A program made the position numbers and the translations under genes. The notes beneath the pieces were generated by a model. It was not told the origin of the DNA. It was given only the letters and a program-made list of their open reading frames with translations, and did not search any database. Below are positions 8,447 to 16,550 of a stretch of 64,000 nt of DNA, in pieces. Numbering within the stretch: the stretch's first letter is position 1; each line of letters begins with the position of its first letter. Source of the stretch: Sphingomonas sp. Leaf339 (GTDB lineage Bacteria; Pseudomonadota; Alphaproteobacteria; Sphingomonadales; Sphingomonadaceae). The DNA is taken from NCBI RefSeq assembly GCF_001426195.1, contig NZ_LMRS01000012.1, positions 496,001 to 560,000 of the forward strand, read 5' to 3'.

Positions 8447-9304
8447 ATGATGAAGCTGTCTGGCGTGTTCCGCTATCCCGTCAAAAGCGTTCGTGGGCAT
8501 TCGCTGGCCGAGGCCCTGGTGGAGCATCGCGGGATCGCGGGCGATCGGCGGTGGATGCTGATCGATGCGAACGGCCGGTTCCTGACGCGACGGCAGTTTC
8601 CGCAGATGGCCTTGCTGGATGTGACAGTTGGGGACGGACCTATCTTGTTCGATCATCCAACGCTGGGACGATGCGAGGCGGGCATACCCGGTAGTGATGC
8701 CGAGACGGCCACCGCCAGTGTCTGGCGTGACACGTTGCCTGTCCGGCTCGGCAATCCCGCCGCCGACGCTTTCCTTACGGCGGCGCTCGGCCGACCTGTG
8801 CGACTGGCCTATCAACCCGATGACAGCGTGCGTCCGATCGATCCAGCATGGTCGCGGCCGGGTGAGCATGTCAGCCTCGCCGATGGATTTCCGCTGCTGG
8901 TAACGACTGACGCATCGTTGGCCGCGCTCAACGAACGCCTTGTGACGCCCGTCACCATGGCCCGCTTCAGGCCCAGCATCGTCATCGCGGGCGCGGAGGC
9001 GTGGGCGGAGGATCGCTGGCGTCGTATCCGCATCGGCGGGGTGGTGCTGCGCATCGCCAAGCCGTGTTCCCGGTGCATCATCGTGACGCAGCAGCCGCTG
9101 ACCGGCGAGCGGCTTGACGGCAATGAACCGCTGACGACCCTGCGCGCGATGGGTCATGCCGGCACGGGGGGGATCATGTTCGGCCAGAACGCCATCGCCG
9201 ACCGGATTGGCACGATCCGCGTCGGGGATGAGGTGGAGGTGTTGGAAGACGGGAGAGCAACGTCTGATCCGCCCCCGGTCGCCGTTAGGACGGCGGGACC
9301 GTAG
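8447..9304 (+). CDS. MOSC domain protein (YcbX/mARC-like, no ferredoxin domain)
   Basis: A protein of 285 residues. It has an N-terminal MOSC beta-barrel domain (VFRYPVKSVRG at about 7-17, GDRRWMLID at about 32-40) and a C-terminal MOSC domain with KPCSRCIIV, where Cys210 fits the molybdenum-ligating Cys of mARC/YcbX. Such proteins reduce N-hydroxylated bases through a molybdenum cofactor. E. coli YcbX carries an extra 2Fe-2S domain that is missing here, so electrons must come from a partner. AGGAAG precedes tandem ATGs at 8447 and 8450. It may be co-transcribed with the cupin gene. 232 bases without a recognised feature follow, up to the tRNA. Confidence 0.85.
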   Translation: MMKLSGVFRYPVKSVRGHSLAEALVEHRGIAGDRRWMLIDANGRFLTRRQFPQMALLDVTVGDGPILFDHPTLGRCEAGIPGSDAETATASVWRDTLPVRLGNPAADAFLTAALGRPVRLAYQPDDSVRPIDPAWSRPGEHVSLADGFPLLVTTDASLAALNERLVTPVTMARFRPSIVIAGAEAWAEDRWRRIRIGGVVLRIAKPCSRCIIVTQQPLTGERLDGNEPLTTLRAMGHAGTGGIMFGQNAIADRIGTIRVGDEVEVLEDGRATSDPPPVAVRTAGP

Positions 9305-9536
9305 CCAGATGCGCGCTCTCGCTATTGCCGCGTTAATCCAGTCGCCATGGCCGACGAGCGGCGCGAGGTATCGTGGTCGCTCGACACCAACAGCACCAGT
9401 AAGGTGATGGCGATAAACTCGCAGACCGATGGACGGATTCTCAGGCAGCGCCAACGCCGCCATGCGTTCGTGGCAGGGCAGCAGACGGCCATATCGATGG
9501 TGATGAGACCGGACGTTCGCCACGTCGATCAAGTAT

Positions 9537-9620
9537 TGGTGCGGGCGGTCGGACTCGAACCGACAATCCTTGCGGAACCGGATTTTGAGTCCGGCGCGTC
9601 TACCATTTCACCACGCCCGC
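9537..9620 (-). tRNA. tRNA-Leu (anticodon CAA)
   Basis: On the minus strand the RNA runs from 9620 to 9537 with encoded CCA. The acceptor stem GCGGGCG pairs fully with CGCCCGC. The anticodon stem-loop CCGGA-CTCAAAA-TCCGG gives CAA, reading TTG codons. A long variable arm (TTCCGCAAGGA) marks a class II leucine tRNA, and the T-loop GGTTCGAGTCC is intact. Confidence 0.96.
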
Positions 9621-9796
9621 ACGTCGATCGGTGCCACTTGCGGGCCACCGATCAGCGAGCCGCCAGCCTATATGCAAGTCGTCCGGAGTTTTCAAATCGG
9701 ATTTTCGGGTTCATTTGGTGATGGGTATTGCGAAGGGTCGGACCCGATGACGTGACGAGCGTCGCTTGTCACACTGAACGGCATTAGACGGCCACT

Positions 9797-10075
9797 TCAC
9801 GCCGTACGGCCGGGACCCCGTCCGATCCGATAGGGTCCGGTCCGCGCTTCTAATCGGTCGCCCTTCCAGCTCAATCGCACGAGCCCTTCTACGACCATCC
9901 CGTCGATCGCGGCGTGAACGATGGGCATTGCCTCGCGCCAGTCCATCGCCGTCGTTCCGACCCCGCCCGACTGCGCGAATGCGCGAGCGACTTCGCTGGG
10001 GCAAACCGTCGCCTCCGGTGCGCGCGCAGCGAGCAGGGCCAACGTCAGACGCCTAGCATCGCTGTCGGCGGTCAT
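9797..10075 (-). CDS. DUF3253 family protein
   Basis: A small protein of 92 residues matching the DUF3253 pattern: an N-terminal helix RRLTLALLAARAPEATVCPSEVARAFA, then WREAMPIVHAAIDGMVVEGLVRL and a basic tail ending in a GPYRIGRG strand. The layout resembles a small winged-helix, but the function is unknown. It lies 66 bases downstream of comM on the same strand and is probably co-transcribed. The start ATG at 10075 has no clear ribosome binding site. Confidence 0.75.
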   Translation of the reverse strand: MTADSDARRLTLALLAARAPEATVCPSEVARAFAQSGGVGTTAMDWREAMPIVHAAIDGMVVEGLVRLSWKGDRLEARTGPYRIGRGPGRTA

Positions 10076-10141
10076 CGCCGTTTGTCCGTCTGGCGGCCGG
10101 GACGCATCAGTACGATGCCTTCATGCAGACCCTCGTCGTCA

Positions 10142-11650
10142 TCAGTTACGCGGGGGTTGCCGGCGATAACTCAGCGCCTCGGCGATATGGGTGCGCCCTA
10201 CTTCCTCGGCACCGGCCACATCGGCGATCGTCCGCGCCACGCGCAGGATGCGGGTGTAGCCGCGCGCCGTCAGCCGCATCGCCTCGGCCGCCTGGGCCAG
10301 CAGCGTGCGGCCCGCCTGATCCGGCGTCGCCATTGTATCCAGCAACGGTCCGTCCGCCTCGGCATTGGTACGCACCGGGTGGTCGCGATACCGCGCCGTC
10401 TGCACCGCCCGCGCCGCCGCGACCCGTGCCGCCACCTCGGCCGATCCCTCGAGCGGCGGTGGCAGTACCGGTTCGGCCGCGGTCACTGCCGCGACATCGA
10501 CGTGCAGGTCGATCCGGTCGAGCAGCGGCCCCGACACCTTCGCCTGATAATCCGCCGCGCAGCGCGGCGCCCGCGCGCAGGCGAGGCCGGGATCGCCCAG
10601 ATGCCCGCACCGGCACGGGTTCATCGCCGCGATCAACTGCACCCGGGCGGGAAACGTCACATGCGCATTGGCCCGCGCCACACTGACCGTCCCCGTCTCC
10701 AGCGGCTGGCGCAGCGAATCGAGCACCGCCCGCCCGAATTCGGGCAGTTCGTCGAGAAACAGCACGCCCAGATGCGCCAGACTCACCTCGCCCGGCTTTA
10801 CCTTCAGCCCGCCGCCGGTCAGCGCCGCCATCGACGCCGAATGGTGCGGGCTGCGAAACGGTCGCGTTCGCGTCAGCCGGCCGTTGGTCAGCGTGCCGGC
10901 GACCGACTGCACCATCGACACCTCCAGCGCCTCCGCCGGATCGAGCGGCGGCAGGATACCCGGCAGGCACGCCGCCATCAGCGATTTGCCGGCTCCCGGC
11001 GGACCGCAGAGCAGCAGATTATGGCCGCCCGCTGCCGCGATCTCCAGTGCGCGCTTCGCCGTCTCCTGCCCCTTTACTTGTCGCAGGTCGGGGCCGTGTG
11101 TCATCTCCTCCACCTCGCCCGGCTGCGGCATCGCCAGCAGACCGTGACCCTTGAAGTGATTGATGAGCGACAACAGGTCGGGGCCGGCGATCACCTCGAC
11201 CGATCCGGCCCATGCTGCCTCCGCCCCCTGCGCGCCCGGACAAATCAGGCCCTTGCCGGTTTCTGCCGCATGCAGCGCCGCCAACAGGACGCCGGGCGAC
11301 GATGCCACCCGGCCGTCCAGCGCCAGTTCGCCGACGACGACATAGCCGGCCAGCGTCTCGACATCGACCACGCCCATCGCGCCCAGCAGGGCGAGCGCGA
11401 TCGGCAGGTCGAAATGAGATCCCTCCTTGGGCAGGTCGGCGGGCGACAGGTTCACCACGATCCGCTTGGGCGGCATCGCCAACCCCATTGCCGCGATCGC
11501 GCCGCGCACCCGCTCGCGGCTCTCGCCCACCGCCTGGTCGCCCAGCCCCACCACGTTGAACGCCGGCAGGCCGGGGATCAGTTGCACCTGCACCTCGACC
11601 GCGCGCGCCTCCAGCCCCAGATACGCCACTGTCGATACGATCGCCGCCAT
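10142..11650 (-). CDS. comM: ComM/YifB family AAA+ ATPase (Mg-chelatase-like)
   Basis: A protein of 502 residues, full length for the family. It has the N-terminal Lon-protease-like domain (VEVQVQLIPGLPAFNVVGL, NLSPADLPKEGSHFDLP), then a magnesium-chelatase-type AAA+ core: Walker A GPPGAGKS at about 216-223 and Walker B VLFLDELPE. A C-rich insert NPCRCGHLGDP follows, then the C-terminal helical domain HIAEALSYRR. ComM is a hexameric helicase that promotes branch migration during natural transformation in gammaproteobacteria. In non-competent bacteria its role is less clear. Transcription diverges from rpmH. Confidence 0.93.
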   Translation of the reverse strand: MAAIVSTVAYLGLEARAVEVQVQLIPGLPAFNVVGLGDQAVGESRERVRGAIAAMGLAMPPKRIVVNLSPADLPKEGSHFDLPIALALLGAMGVVDVETLAGYVVVGELALDGRVASSPGVLLAALHAAETGKGLICPGAQGAEAAWAGSVEVIAGPDLLSLINHFKGHGLLAMPQPGEVEEMTHGPDLRQVKGQETAKRALEIAAAGGHNLLLCGPPGAGKSLMAACLPGILPPLDPAEALEVSMVQSVAGTLTNGRLTRTRPFRSPHHSASMAALTGGGLKVKPGEVSLAHLGVLFLDELPEFGRAVLDSLRQPLETGTVSVARANAHVTFPARVQLIAAMNPCRCGHLGDPGLACARAPRCAADYQAKVSGPLLDRIDLHVDVAAVTAAEPVLPPPLEGSAEVAARVAAARAVQTARYRDHPVRTNAEADGPLLDTMATPDQAGRTLLAQAAEAMRLTARGYTRILRVARTIADVAGAEEVGRTHIAEALSYRRQPPRN

Positions 11651-11747
11651 TCACATTCCCCCCGGTCGGCCCTCATAACCGCTTTCAAGCGCGTGCAAAT
11701 GGGGTAAGAGCAGGTCGAGGTATGGCGCAGGCCGTGGCCGCGACGCG

Positions 11748-11776
11748 TTGACTTGAACGCCCGTCCCGCGTATGCG
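11748..11776 (+). promoter_or_regulatory. Candidate promoter for the rpmH-rnpA operon
   Basis: TTGACT (11748-11753) and TATGCG (11771-11776) are separated by exactly 17 bases. The -35 is near consensus and the -10 is weak. It lies in the 191-base gap between the divergent comM and rpmH starts, and transcription would begin near 11783, just before the leader hairpin. Confidence 0.45.
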
Positions 11777-11787
11777 CCGCCCCGCAA

Positions 11788-11812
11788 GGCCGTCCTCCGG
11801 GCGGCCGTTTTT
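11788..11812 (+). terminator. Terminator-like hairpin in the rpmH leader
   Basis: GGCCGTCC (11788-11795) pairs with GGGCGGCC (11799-11806; one G-U) over a 3-base loop TCC, followed by G and five T (11808-11812). It ends 29 bases before the rpmH ATG, and no rightward gene lies upstream that would need a terminator here. It may act as an attenuator of the ribosomal-protein operon. Confidence 0.6.
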
Positions 11813-11841
11813 ATTACACGACGATCTTCGAGGAATGAACG

Positions 11842-11976
11842 ATGAAGCGCACCTTCCAGCCGAGCAACCTGGTGCGGGCACGCCGCCACGGCTTCCGTTC
11901 GCGGATGGCGACTGTCGGCGGCCGTGCGGTGATCCGCGCCCGTCGCGCCCGCGGCCGCAAGAAGCTGTCGGCCTGA
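11842..11976 (+). CDS. rpmH: 50S ribosomal protein L34
   Basis: A 44-residue, very basic protein beginning [19 protein letters not shown] and ending GRKKLSA, the standard length and sequence pattern of L34. It is the first gene of the conserved rpmH-rnpA-yidD-yidC cluster. GAGGAA lies about 10 bases upstream of the ATG. L34 is a late-assembly component of the large subunit. Confidence 0.98.
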   Translation: MKRTFQPSNLVRARRHGFRSRMATVGGRAVIRARRARGRKKLSA

Positions 11977-11981
11977 TCGTG

Positions 11982-12350
11982 ATGTCGCGCCGCCGGGATT
12001 TCCTGGCGGCCAATGCGGGCAGGCGTGCACCGATGCCGGGATTCGTCCTGCTGGTGCACCCCCGCAACGACGGTGACGCCGCGATGCGCGTCGGCTTCAC
12101 CGTTACCAAGAAAATCGGCAACGCCGTGGTCCGCAACCGGATGAAACGCCGGCTGCGGATGCTTGCGCGCGAGCTGCTGCCCACTGATGGCACGGCCGGT
12201 GCCGATCATGTGCTGATCGGGCGCAACGGCGGCGTCGAGCGCGACTTCGCATTGTTGCGGACCGAACTGACCAAGGCGCTTCGCAAGGCGGCCTCGGGCA
12301 AAGCGGTACCGGGCAAGGCGGCACCGGCCCTGCGATCGCCCGCCCGGTGA
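11982..12350 (+). CDS. rnpA: Ribonuclease P protein component
   Basis: A protein of 122 residues. The hallmark [23 protein letters not shown] (from about residue 34) is the RNase P RNR motif, which binds the catalytic RNA. An ATG at 11982 and a GTG at 11979 are both possible starts, only 2-5 bases after rpmH, and I chose ATG. RNase P protein helps the RNA remove 5' leaders of pre-tRNAs. The C-terminal tail is rich in Lys/Ala/Pro ([12 protein letters not shown]), a low-complexity extension. It overlaps yidD by one base. Confidence 0.95.
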   Translation: MSRRRDFLAANAGRRAPMPGFVLLVHPRNDGDAAMRVGFTVTKKIGNAVVRNRMKRRLRMLARELLPTDGTAGADHVLIGRNGGVERDFALLRTELTKALRKAASGKAVPGKAAPALRSPAR

Positions 12351-12559
12351 TGGCCCGGTTCCTTATCCTGCTGGCCCGCGGCTGGCAGATCGGCCCCTCG
12401 GCCATCCTGCCACCGACGTGTCGCTACGATCCCAGTTGTTCGGCCTATGCAATCACCGCCCTTCACCGCTATGGCGCGATGAAGGGGGGCTGGCTCGCGC
12501 TAAAGCGGATCGCGCGCTGCCATCCCTGGGGTGGGTTCGGGCCGGACCCGGTCCCCTGA
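12350..12559 (+). CDS. yidD: Membrane protein insertion efficiency factor YidD
   Basis: A protein of 69 residues with the YidD signature: an amphipathic N-terminal helix, then [23 protein letters not shown] and a [13 protein letters not shown] tail. The ATG at 12350 shares its A with the rnpA stop (TGATG); a GTG at 12347 is an alternative. YidD sits at the inner membrane and assists YidC-dependent insertion. Its place between rnpA and yidC is the conserved arrangement. Confidence 0.95.
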   Translation: MARFLILLARGWQIGPSAILPPTCRYDPSCSAYAITALHRYGAMKGGWLALKRIARCHPWGGFGPDPVP

Positions 12560-12602
12560 CTCACGCCCACGACCATCACGCCCAAACGGGAATACAGACG
12601 CC

Positions 12603-14306
12603 GTGAAAGACGATCGCCAGAATTTCGTGCTGTTCGCGGTGATCGCGGCGCTGATCCTGTTCGGATGGCCGCTGATCCAGAATCGCTTCTTCCCGACCGC
12701 CAATCCGCCCGCGACGAAGATCGTCGACGGCAAGCAGGTCGCGTTGCCCAAGCCGGGTGCCGATCCCACCGCCGACAGCCCCGCCGCGATCCGCGATCGC
12801 CAGTTGGTGCTGCGCGAATCGCCGCGCGTTCGGATCGAGACGCCGACGCTGCGCGGTTCGATCAACCTGCGCGGGCCGCGGATCGATGATCTCGTGCTGG
12901 TCGGCTATAACGAAACCGTCGCCAAGAACTCCGCGCCGATCCGCCTGTTGTCGCCCGCCGGCGCGCCGGAAGCGTATTTTGCCGGCTTCGGCTGGCGCGC
13001 GGACGGTCTGGCGCCACCCGCCGCCGATGCGACCTGGACGGCATCGTCCAACGTGCTCGCCCCCGGTCGCCCCGTCACGCTCGACGCCGCCAACGCGACC
13101 GGCCAGCGTTTCCGCATCCAGATCGCGATCGACGACGGCTATCTGTTCACGATCAAGCAGACGGTCCTGAACGCGGGCACCGGCGCGGTGCCCGTCGCGC
13201 CCTATGGCTTCGTCAACCGCGTCGGCGTGTCGAAGGACCCGGATAGCTGGACGATCCATACCGGCCCGATGTCCGTCAACAACGGCGCCGCCCATTACGA
13301 TCCGAATTTCAAGGATGTCGACGCCGGGCCGCAGCGTTTCACCACGCAGGGCGGCTGGCTGGGCTTCACCGACAAATACTGGCTGACCGCGCTGTCGCCC
13401 GATGCCGCCCAGACGTTCGACGGCCAGTTCCGCGCCGGCGCCAACCAGGCGTATCAGGCCGACTATATCGTACAGCCCAAGGTGCTGCAGCCTGGCCAGT
13501 CGCTCGCCACCAGCGCGCGCTTCTTTGCCGGTGCCAAGGAAGTGCGCCTGCTCGATCATTATTCCGACACCGGCCTGATCGCCAAGCTGGACTATGCAAT
13601 CGACTGGGGCTGGTTCCGCCTCGTCGAAAAGCCGATTTTCTATTACCTCGACTGGCTGTTCCGCATGGTCAGCAATTTCGGCGTCGCGATCATCCTGTTG
13701 ACGCTGACGATCCGCGCCGTCCTGTTCCCGATCGCCCAGCGCCAGTTCGCCTCGATGGCCGCGATGCGTGCGGTGCAGCCCAAGATGAAGGCGCTGCAGG
13801 AGCGGTACAAGGATGACAAGGTCCGTATGCAGCAGGAGGTCATGGCCCTCTACAAGCAGGAAAAGGTCAATCCGCTGGCCGGCTGCCTGCCCACGCTGAT
13901 CCAGATTCCGATCTTCTATGCGCTCTACAAGGTGCTGCTGCTGACGATCGAAATGCGCCACCAGCCATTCATCCTGTGGATCAAGGATCTGTCGGCGCCC
14001 GATCCGGCAACCGTGCTGAACCTGTTCGGCTACATCCCCATCACGCTGCCGCATTTCCTGGCGATCGGCGTTGTGCCGGTGCTGCTCGGCATCTCGATGT
14101 TCTTCCAGTTCCGCCTTAATCCGCAGGCGATGGACGAGACCCAGAAGCAGGTGTTCCAGTTCCTGCCATGGGTGCTGATGTTCGTGATGGCGCCGTTTGC
14201 AGTCGGCCTTCAGGTCTATTGGATCACCACCAACTGCGTGTCGATCCTGCAGCAGAAGCTGCTCTACGCCCGCCATCCGGGCCTGAAGCAGGCGGCAGCG
14301 AAGTGA
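12603..14306 (+). CDS. yidC: Membrane protein insertase YidC/Oxa1
   Basis: A protein of 567 residues from a GTG at 12603. An N-terminal transmembrane helix (FVLFAVIAALILFGWPLI, about 8-25) is followed by a large periplasmic domain of about 310 residues typical of Gram-negative YidC. The C-terminal Oxa1 domain has five helices (start FYYLDWLFRMVSNFGVAIILL; cytoplasmic loop with MKALQERYKDD; then LPTLIQIPIFYALYKVL). It inserts and folds inner-membrane proteins, alone or with SecYEG. The stop overlaps the engB GTG by 3 bases, so translation is probably coupled. Confidence 0.97.
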   Translation: MKDDRQNFVLFAVIAALILFGWPLIQNRFFPTANPPATKIVDGKQVALPKPGADPTADSPAAIRDRQLVLRESPRVRIETPTLRGSINLRGPRIDDLVLVGYNETVAKNSAPIRLLSPAGAPEAYFAGFGWRADGLAPPAADATWTASSNVLAPGRPVTLDAANATGQRFRIQIAIDDGYLFTIKQTVLNAGTGAVPVAPYGFVNRVGVSKDPDSWTIHTGPMSVNNGAAHYDPNFKDVDAGPQRFTTQGGWLGFTDKYWLTALSPDAAQTFDGQFRAGANQAYQADYIVQPKVLQPGQSLATSARFFAGAKEVRLLDHYSDTGLIAKLDYAIDWGWFRLVEKPIFYYLDWLFRMVSNFGVAIILLTLTIRAVLFPIAQRQFASMAAMRAVQPKMKALQERYKDDKVRMQQEVMALYKQEKVNPLAGCLPTLIQIPIFYALYKVLLLTIEMRHQPFILWIKDLSAPDPATVLNLFGYIPITLPHFLAIGVVPVLLGISMFFQFRLNPQAMDETQKQVFQFLPWVLMFVMAPFAVGLQVYWITTNCVSILQQKLLYARHPGLKQAAAK

Positions 14307-14941
14307 GCTTTACCGACGAACAAGTCGAAATCGCGCGGAAGATTTTCTCCGGCCCGATCGCATTTCTGAAATCGGCGCCCAAGCTGGAGCATCTGCCCGA
14401 ACCGATCGTGCCGGAGGTGGCGTTCGCGGGCCGGTCCAATGTCGGCAAGTCGTCGCTGCTCAACGCACTGGCGAATCGCAACGGCCTTGCCCGCACGTCG
14501 AACACGCCGGGGCGGACGCAGGAGCTGAACTTCTTCGATGTCGGCCAGCCACTGAGCTTCCGCCTCGTCGACATGCCCGGCTACGGCTTTGCGAAGGCGC
14601 CCAAGGACATGGTCCGCCAATGGCGTTTCCTGGTGAACGATTTCCTGCGCGGACGCGACGTGTTGAAGCGCGCGCTGGTGCTGATCGATTCGCGCCATGG
14701 CATCAAGGATGTCGATCGCGAGATCCTCGGCATGCTCGATAAGGCCGCCGTCAGTTATCGCATCGTCTTGACGAAGGCCGACAAGGTGAAGGCCACCGAC
14801 CTCGCCGCCGTGACACAGGCGACCGCTGACGAAGCGCGCCAGCGCCCCGCTGCGCATCCGGAGATCATCACGACGTCGTCGGAGGGCGGCATGGGCATCG
14901 CCGAACTGCGCGCCGCCGTGATGGAGGCCGTCACCGTCTGA
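14303..14941 (+). CDS. engB: Ribosome biogenesis GTPase EngB (YihA/YsxC)
   Basis: A protein of 212 residues from the GTG at 14303, which overlaps the yidC stop (GTGA). GTPase motifs are G1 GRSNVGKSS (43-51), G2 in RTSNTPGRTQ, G3 DMPG (90-93) and G4 TKAD, followed by a G5-like TSSEGG. EngB is needed for assembly of the 50S subunit. It closes the rpmH-yidC operon and meets the frameshifted TonB gene tail to tail with a gap of 19 bases. Confidence 0.96.
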   Translation: MSFTDEQVEIARKIFSGPIAFLKSAPKLEHLPEPIVPEVAFAGRSNVGKSSLLNALANRNGLARTSNTPGRTQELNFFDVGQPLSFRLVDMPGYGFAKAPKDMVRQWRFLVNDFLRGRDVLKRALVLIDSRHGIKDVDREILGMLDKAAVSYRIVLTKADKVKATDLAAVTQATADEARQRPAAHPEIITTSSEGGMGIAELRAAVMEAVTV

Positions 14942-14960
14942 CCACCGATCGGCCGGTGGC

Positions 14961-15778
14961 TCAACGGGCCTTGGCGGGTAGGTTGATGTCGATCGACACA
15001 TCGAATCTGACGGGGACGATCACGGGCAAATCCTCGACCGCCGATCCGCGGGTCACGGGTTTCATCCGGAACAGCCTCGACATTTTCAGCGCCGATTCTC
15101 CGAAGCCAATTCCTTGCGGATATTCTTGGATCACTGCGCATCGACGGGGCGGCCCCGGTCTTGGCACGATGCAGGCGCCAGCACGACCCGCCCTGCAATA
15201 TGCTCTCGACGGGCACGGACCGGCCAATAGGGCTCCATCTCGCGAACTGTCGGCATCCTGATCCACAGTGCCCGCGAGAGCCCGACGCGGTCGCCGGCGC
15301 CATCGCCGCTACCACGACCATCGCCGCGGCCGCCCGCCCCGCCTCGATCAGCCCCGCCGCCGTTCCCCGCCGCAATATCGGGTAATGCGAACAGGTCGGC
15401 CGAAACCGGCCTTCCCTGCGGTGACACCAATGACGGTTCCTCCTCCAGCATGGCCGTGCGGGGCGGCGGCGTCGGGGCCTTTACCACGGCGACCCTCGGC
15501 AACGTCCGCGCCCGGCCCGGCGATCCGCCGGCATCCGGACGCGGTCGCTGGACCGTGGGGGGTGGCGGGATCGGCTGGGGAGCCGGCGGCCGCGGCAGGG
15601 GAACGTCGAACACCATCAGCGCTGGTACCACCGGTGGATTGGCAAGCGGCGGATCTCGCCCGAACAGGATCATCAGCAACAGAATGGCATGGACCAGTAT
15701 CGTGGCTGCCATCGCCCCGATACGCCGGCCCGCCGAACGAGAAATGGCGGCACGACTGGACGATGATTCGATGGCCAT
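14961..15778 (-). pseudogene. TonB-like energy transducer broken by a frameshift
   Basis: The start ATG at 15778 has an excellent AAAGGGAG six bases upstream. The protein has a basic N-terminus, one transmembrane helix (AATILVHAILLLMILF), a long Pro/Arg-rich periplasmic spacer (PLPRPPAPQPIPPPPTV) and the start of a TonB C-terminal domain (MEPYWPVRARREHIAGRVVL). That frame then runs to a stop at 15131. The rest of the domain (CAVIQEYPQGIGFGESALKM, RLFRMKP, ending PAKAR at 14961) continues in another frame. Removing two bases from GGCGCC at 15174-15179 joins the parts as GRVVL-A-CIV, matching the family. It is either a real pseudogene or a sequencing error. Confidence 0.8.
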
Positions 15779-15875
15779 GCGCTCCCTTTCGGACGCGATC
15801 CTATGTTCAACTCTCGCTCCCGGCAAAGCCTAAGCCCGGTTGCCCCCGCCGGTCGCCTCGCCTAGTCCGTGCGCC

Positions 15876-16550
15876 ATGAAGCTCATCATCGGCAACAAGG
15901 CCTATTCGTCCTGGTCGCTTCGCGGCTGGCTCGCCTGCAAGCAATCGGGCCTGCCCTTCGAGGAAGTCGTCGTCCCGCTCTATGACGCCGAATGGGATCG
16001 CCGCCGCCAGGGTGACGAATTCGCCCCCTCCTCCGGCAAGGTGCCGATCCTGTGGGATGGCGACGCCGTGGTGTGGGATAGCCTCGCCATCGTCGATTAT
16101 CTGGCTGACAAGGTCGGTCGCGACGTCTTCTGGCCGGCCGACGATGCCGCCCGCGCGATGGCCCGGTCGATGGCGGCCGAGATGCATTCGTCGTTCCAGC
16201 ACCTGCGCCGCACCTATGCGATGAATATCCGCCAGGTGTTTCCCGCCCAGCGCCCGGACGACGCGGTGATCGCCGAATTGGCGCGCATCATGGAATTGTG
16301 GGCGCAGGCGCGCGCGCGGTTCGGCGGCGATGGCGATTTCCTGTTCGGCGCGTTCGGTGCGGTCGACATCATGTACGCGCCCGTCATCACCCGGATCGTC
16401 ACCTATCAACTGCCCGTCGCCCGTTTCGCCACCGCCTATATGCAGGCGGTGCTGGAGCATCGCTGGATGCAGGACTGGATCGCCGCGGCGCAGGAAGAGG
16501 AATGGGTGATCCAGCAATACGAACAGACGCCGGAGATCAGGGGGCATTGA
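15876..16550 (+). CDS. Glutathione S-transferase family protein
   Basis: A protein of 224 residues with an N-terminal thioredoxin-like domain (MKLIIGNKAYSSWSLRGWLA, where the serines fit the glutathione-activating site) and the GSH-contact SGKVPILWDGDAVVWDSLAIVDYLA. An all-helical C-terminal domain contains FGAFGAVDIMYAPVI. It resembles the bacterial GST group with the AYSSWS motif found next to biosynthetic genes; substrate unknown. It starts 97 bases from the divergent TonB-like gene. Its stop overlaps the dapE start by 3 bases, so the two are probably one transcript. Confidence 0.9.
   Translation: MKLIIGNKAYSSWSLRGWLACKQSGLPFEEVVVPLYDAEWDRRRQGDEFAPSSGKVPILWDGDAVVWDSLAIVDYLADKVGRDVFWPADDAARAMARSMAAEMHSSFQHLRRTYAMNIRQVFPAQRPDDAVIAELARIMELWAQARARFGGDGDFLFGAFGAVDIMYAPVITRIVTYQLPVARFATAYMQAVLEHRWMQDWIAAAQEEEWVIQQYEQTPEIRGH

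Noticed and set aside
10076..10141. A 20-30 codon frame between comM and the DUF3253 gene that ends at an ATGA overlap with the latter
   Set aside because: It reads smoothly (ending RPGRQTDKRR) but has no usable start codon or ribosome binding site of its own.
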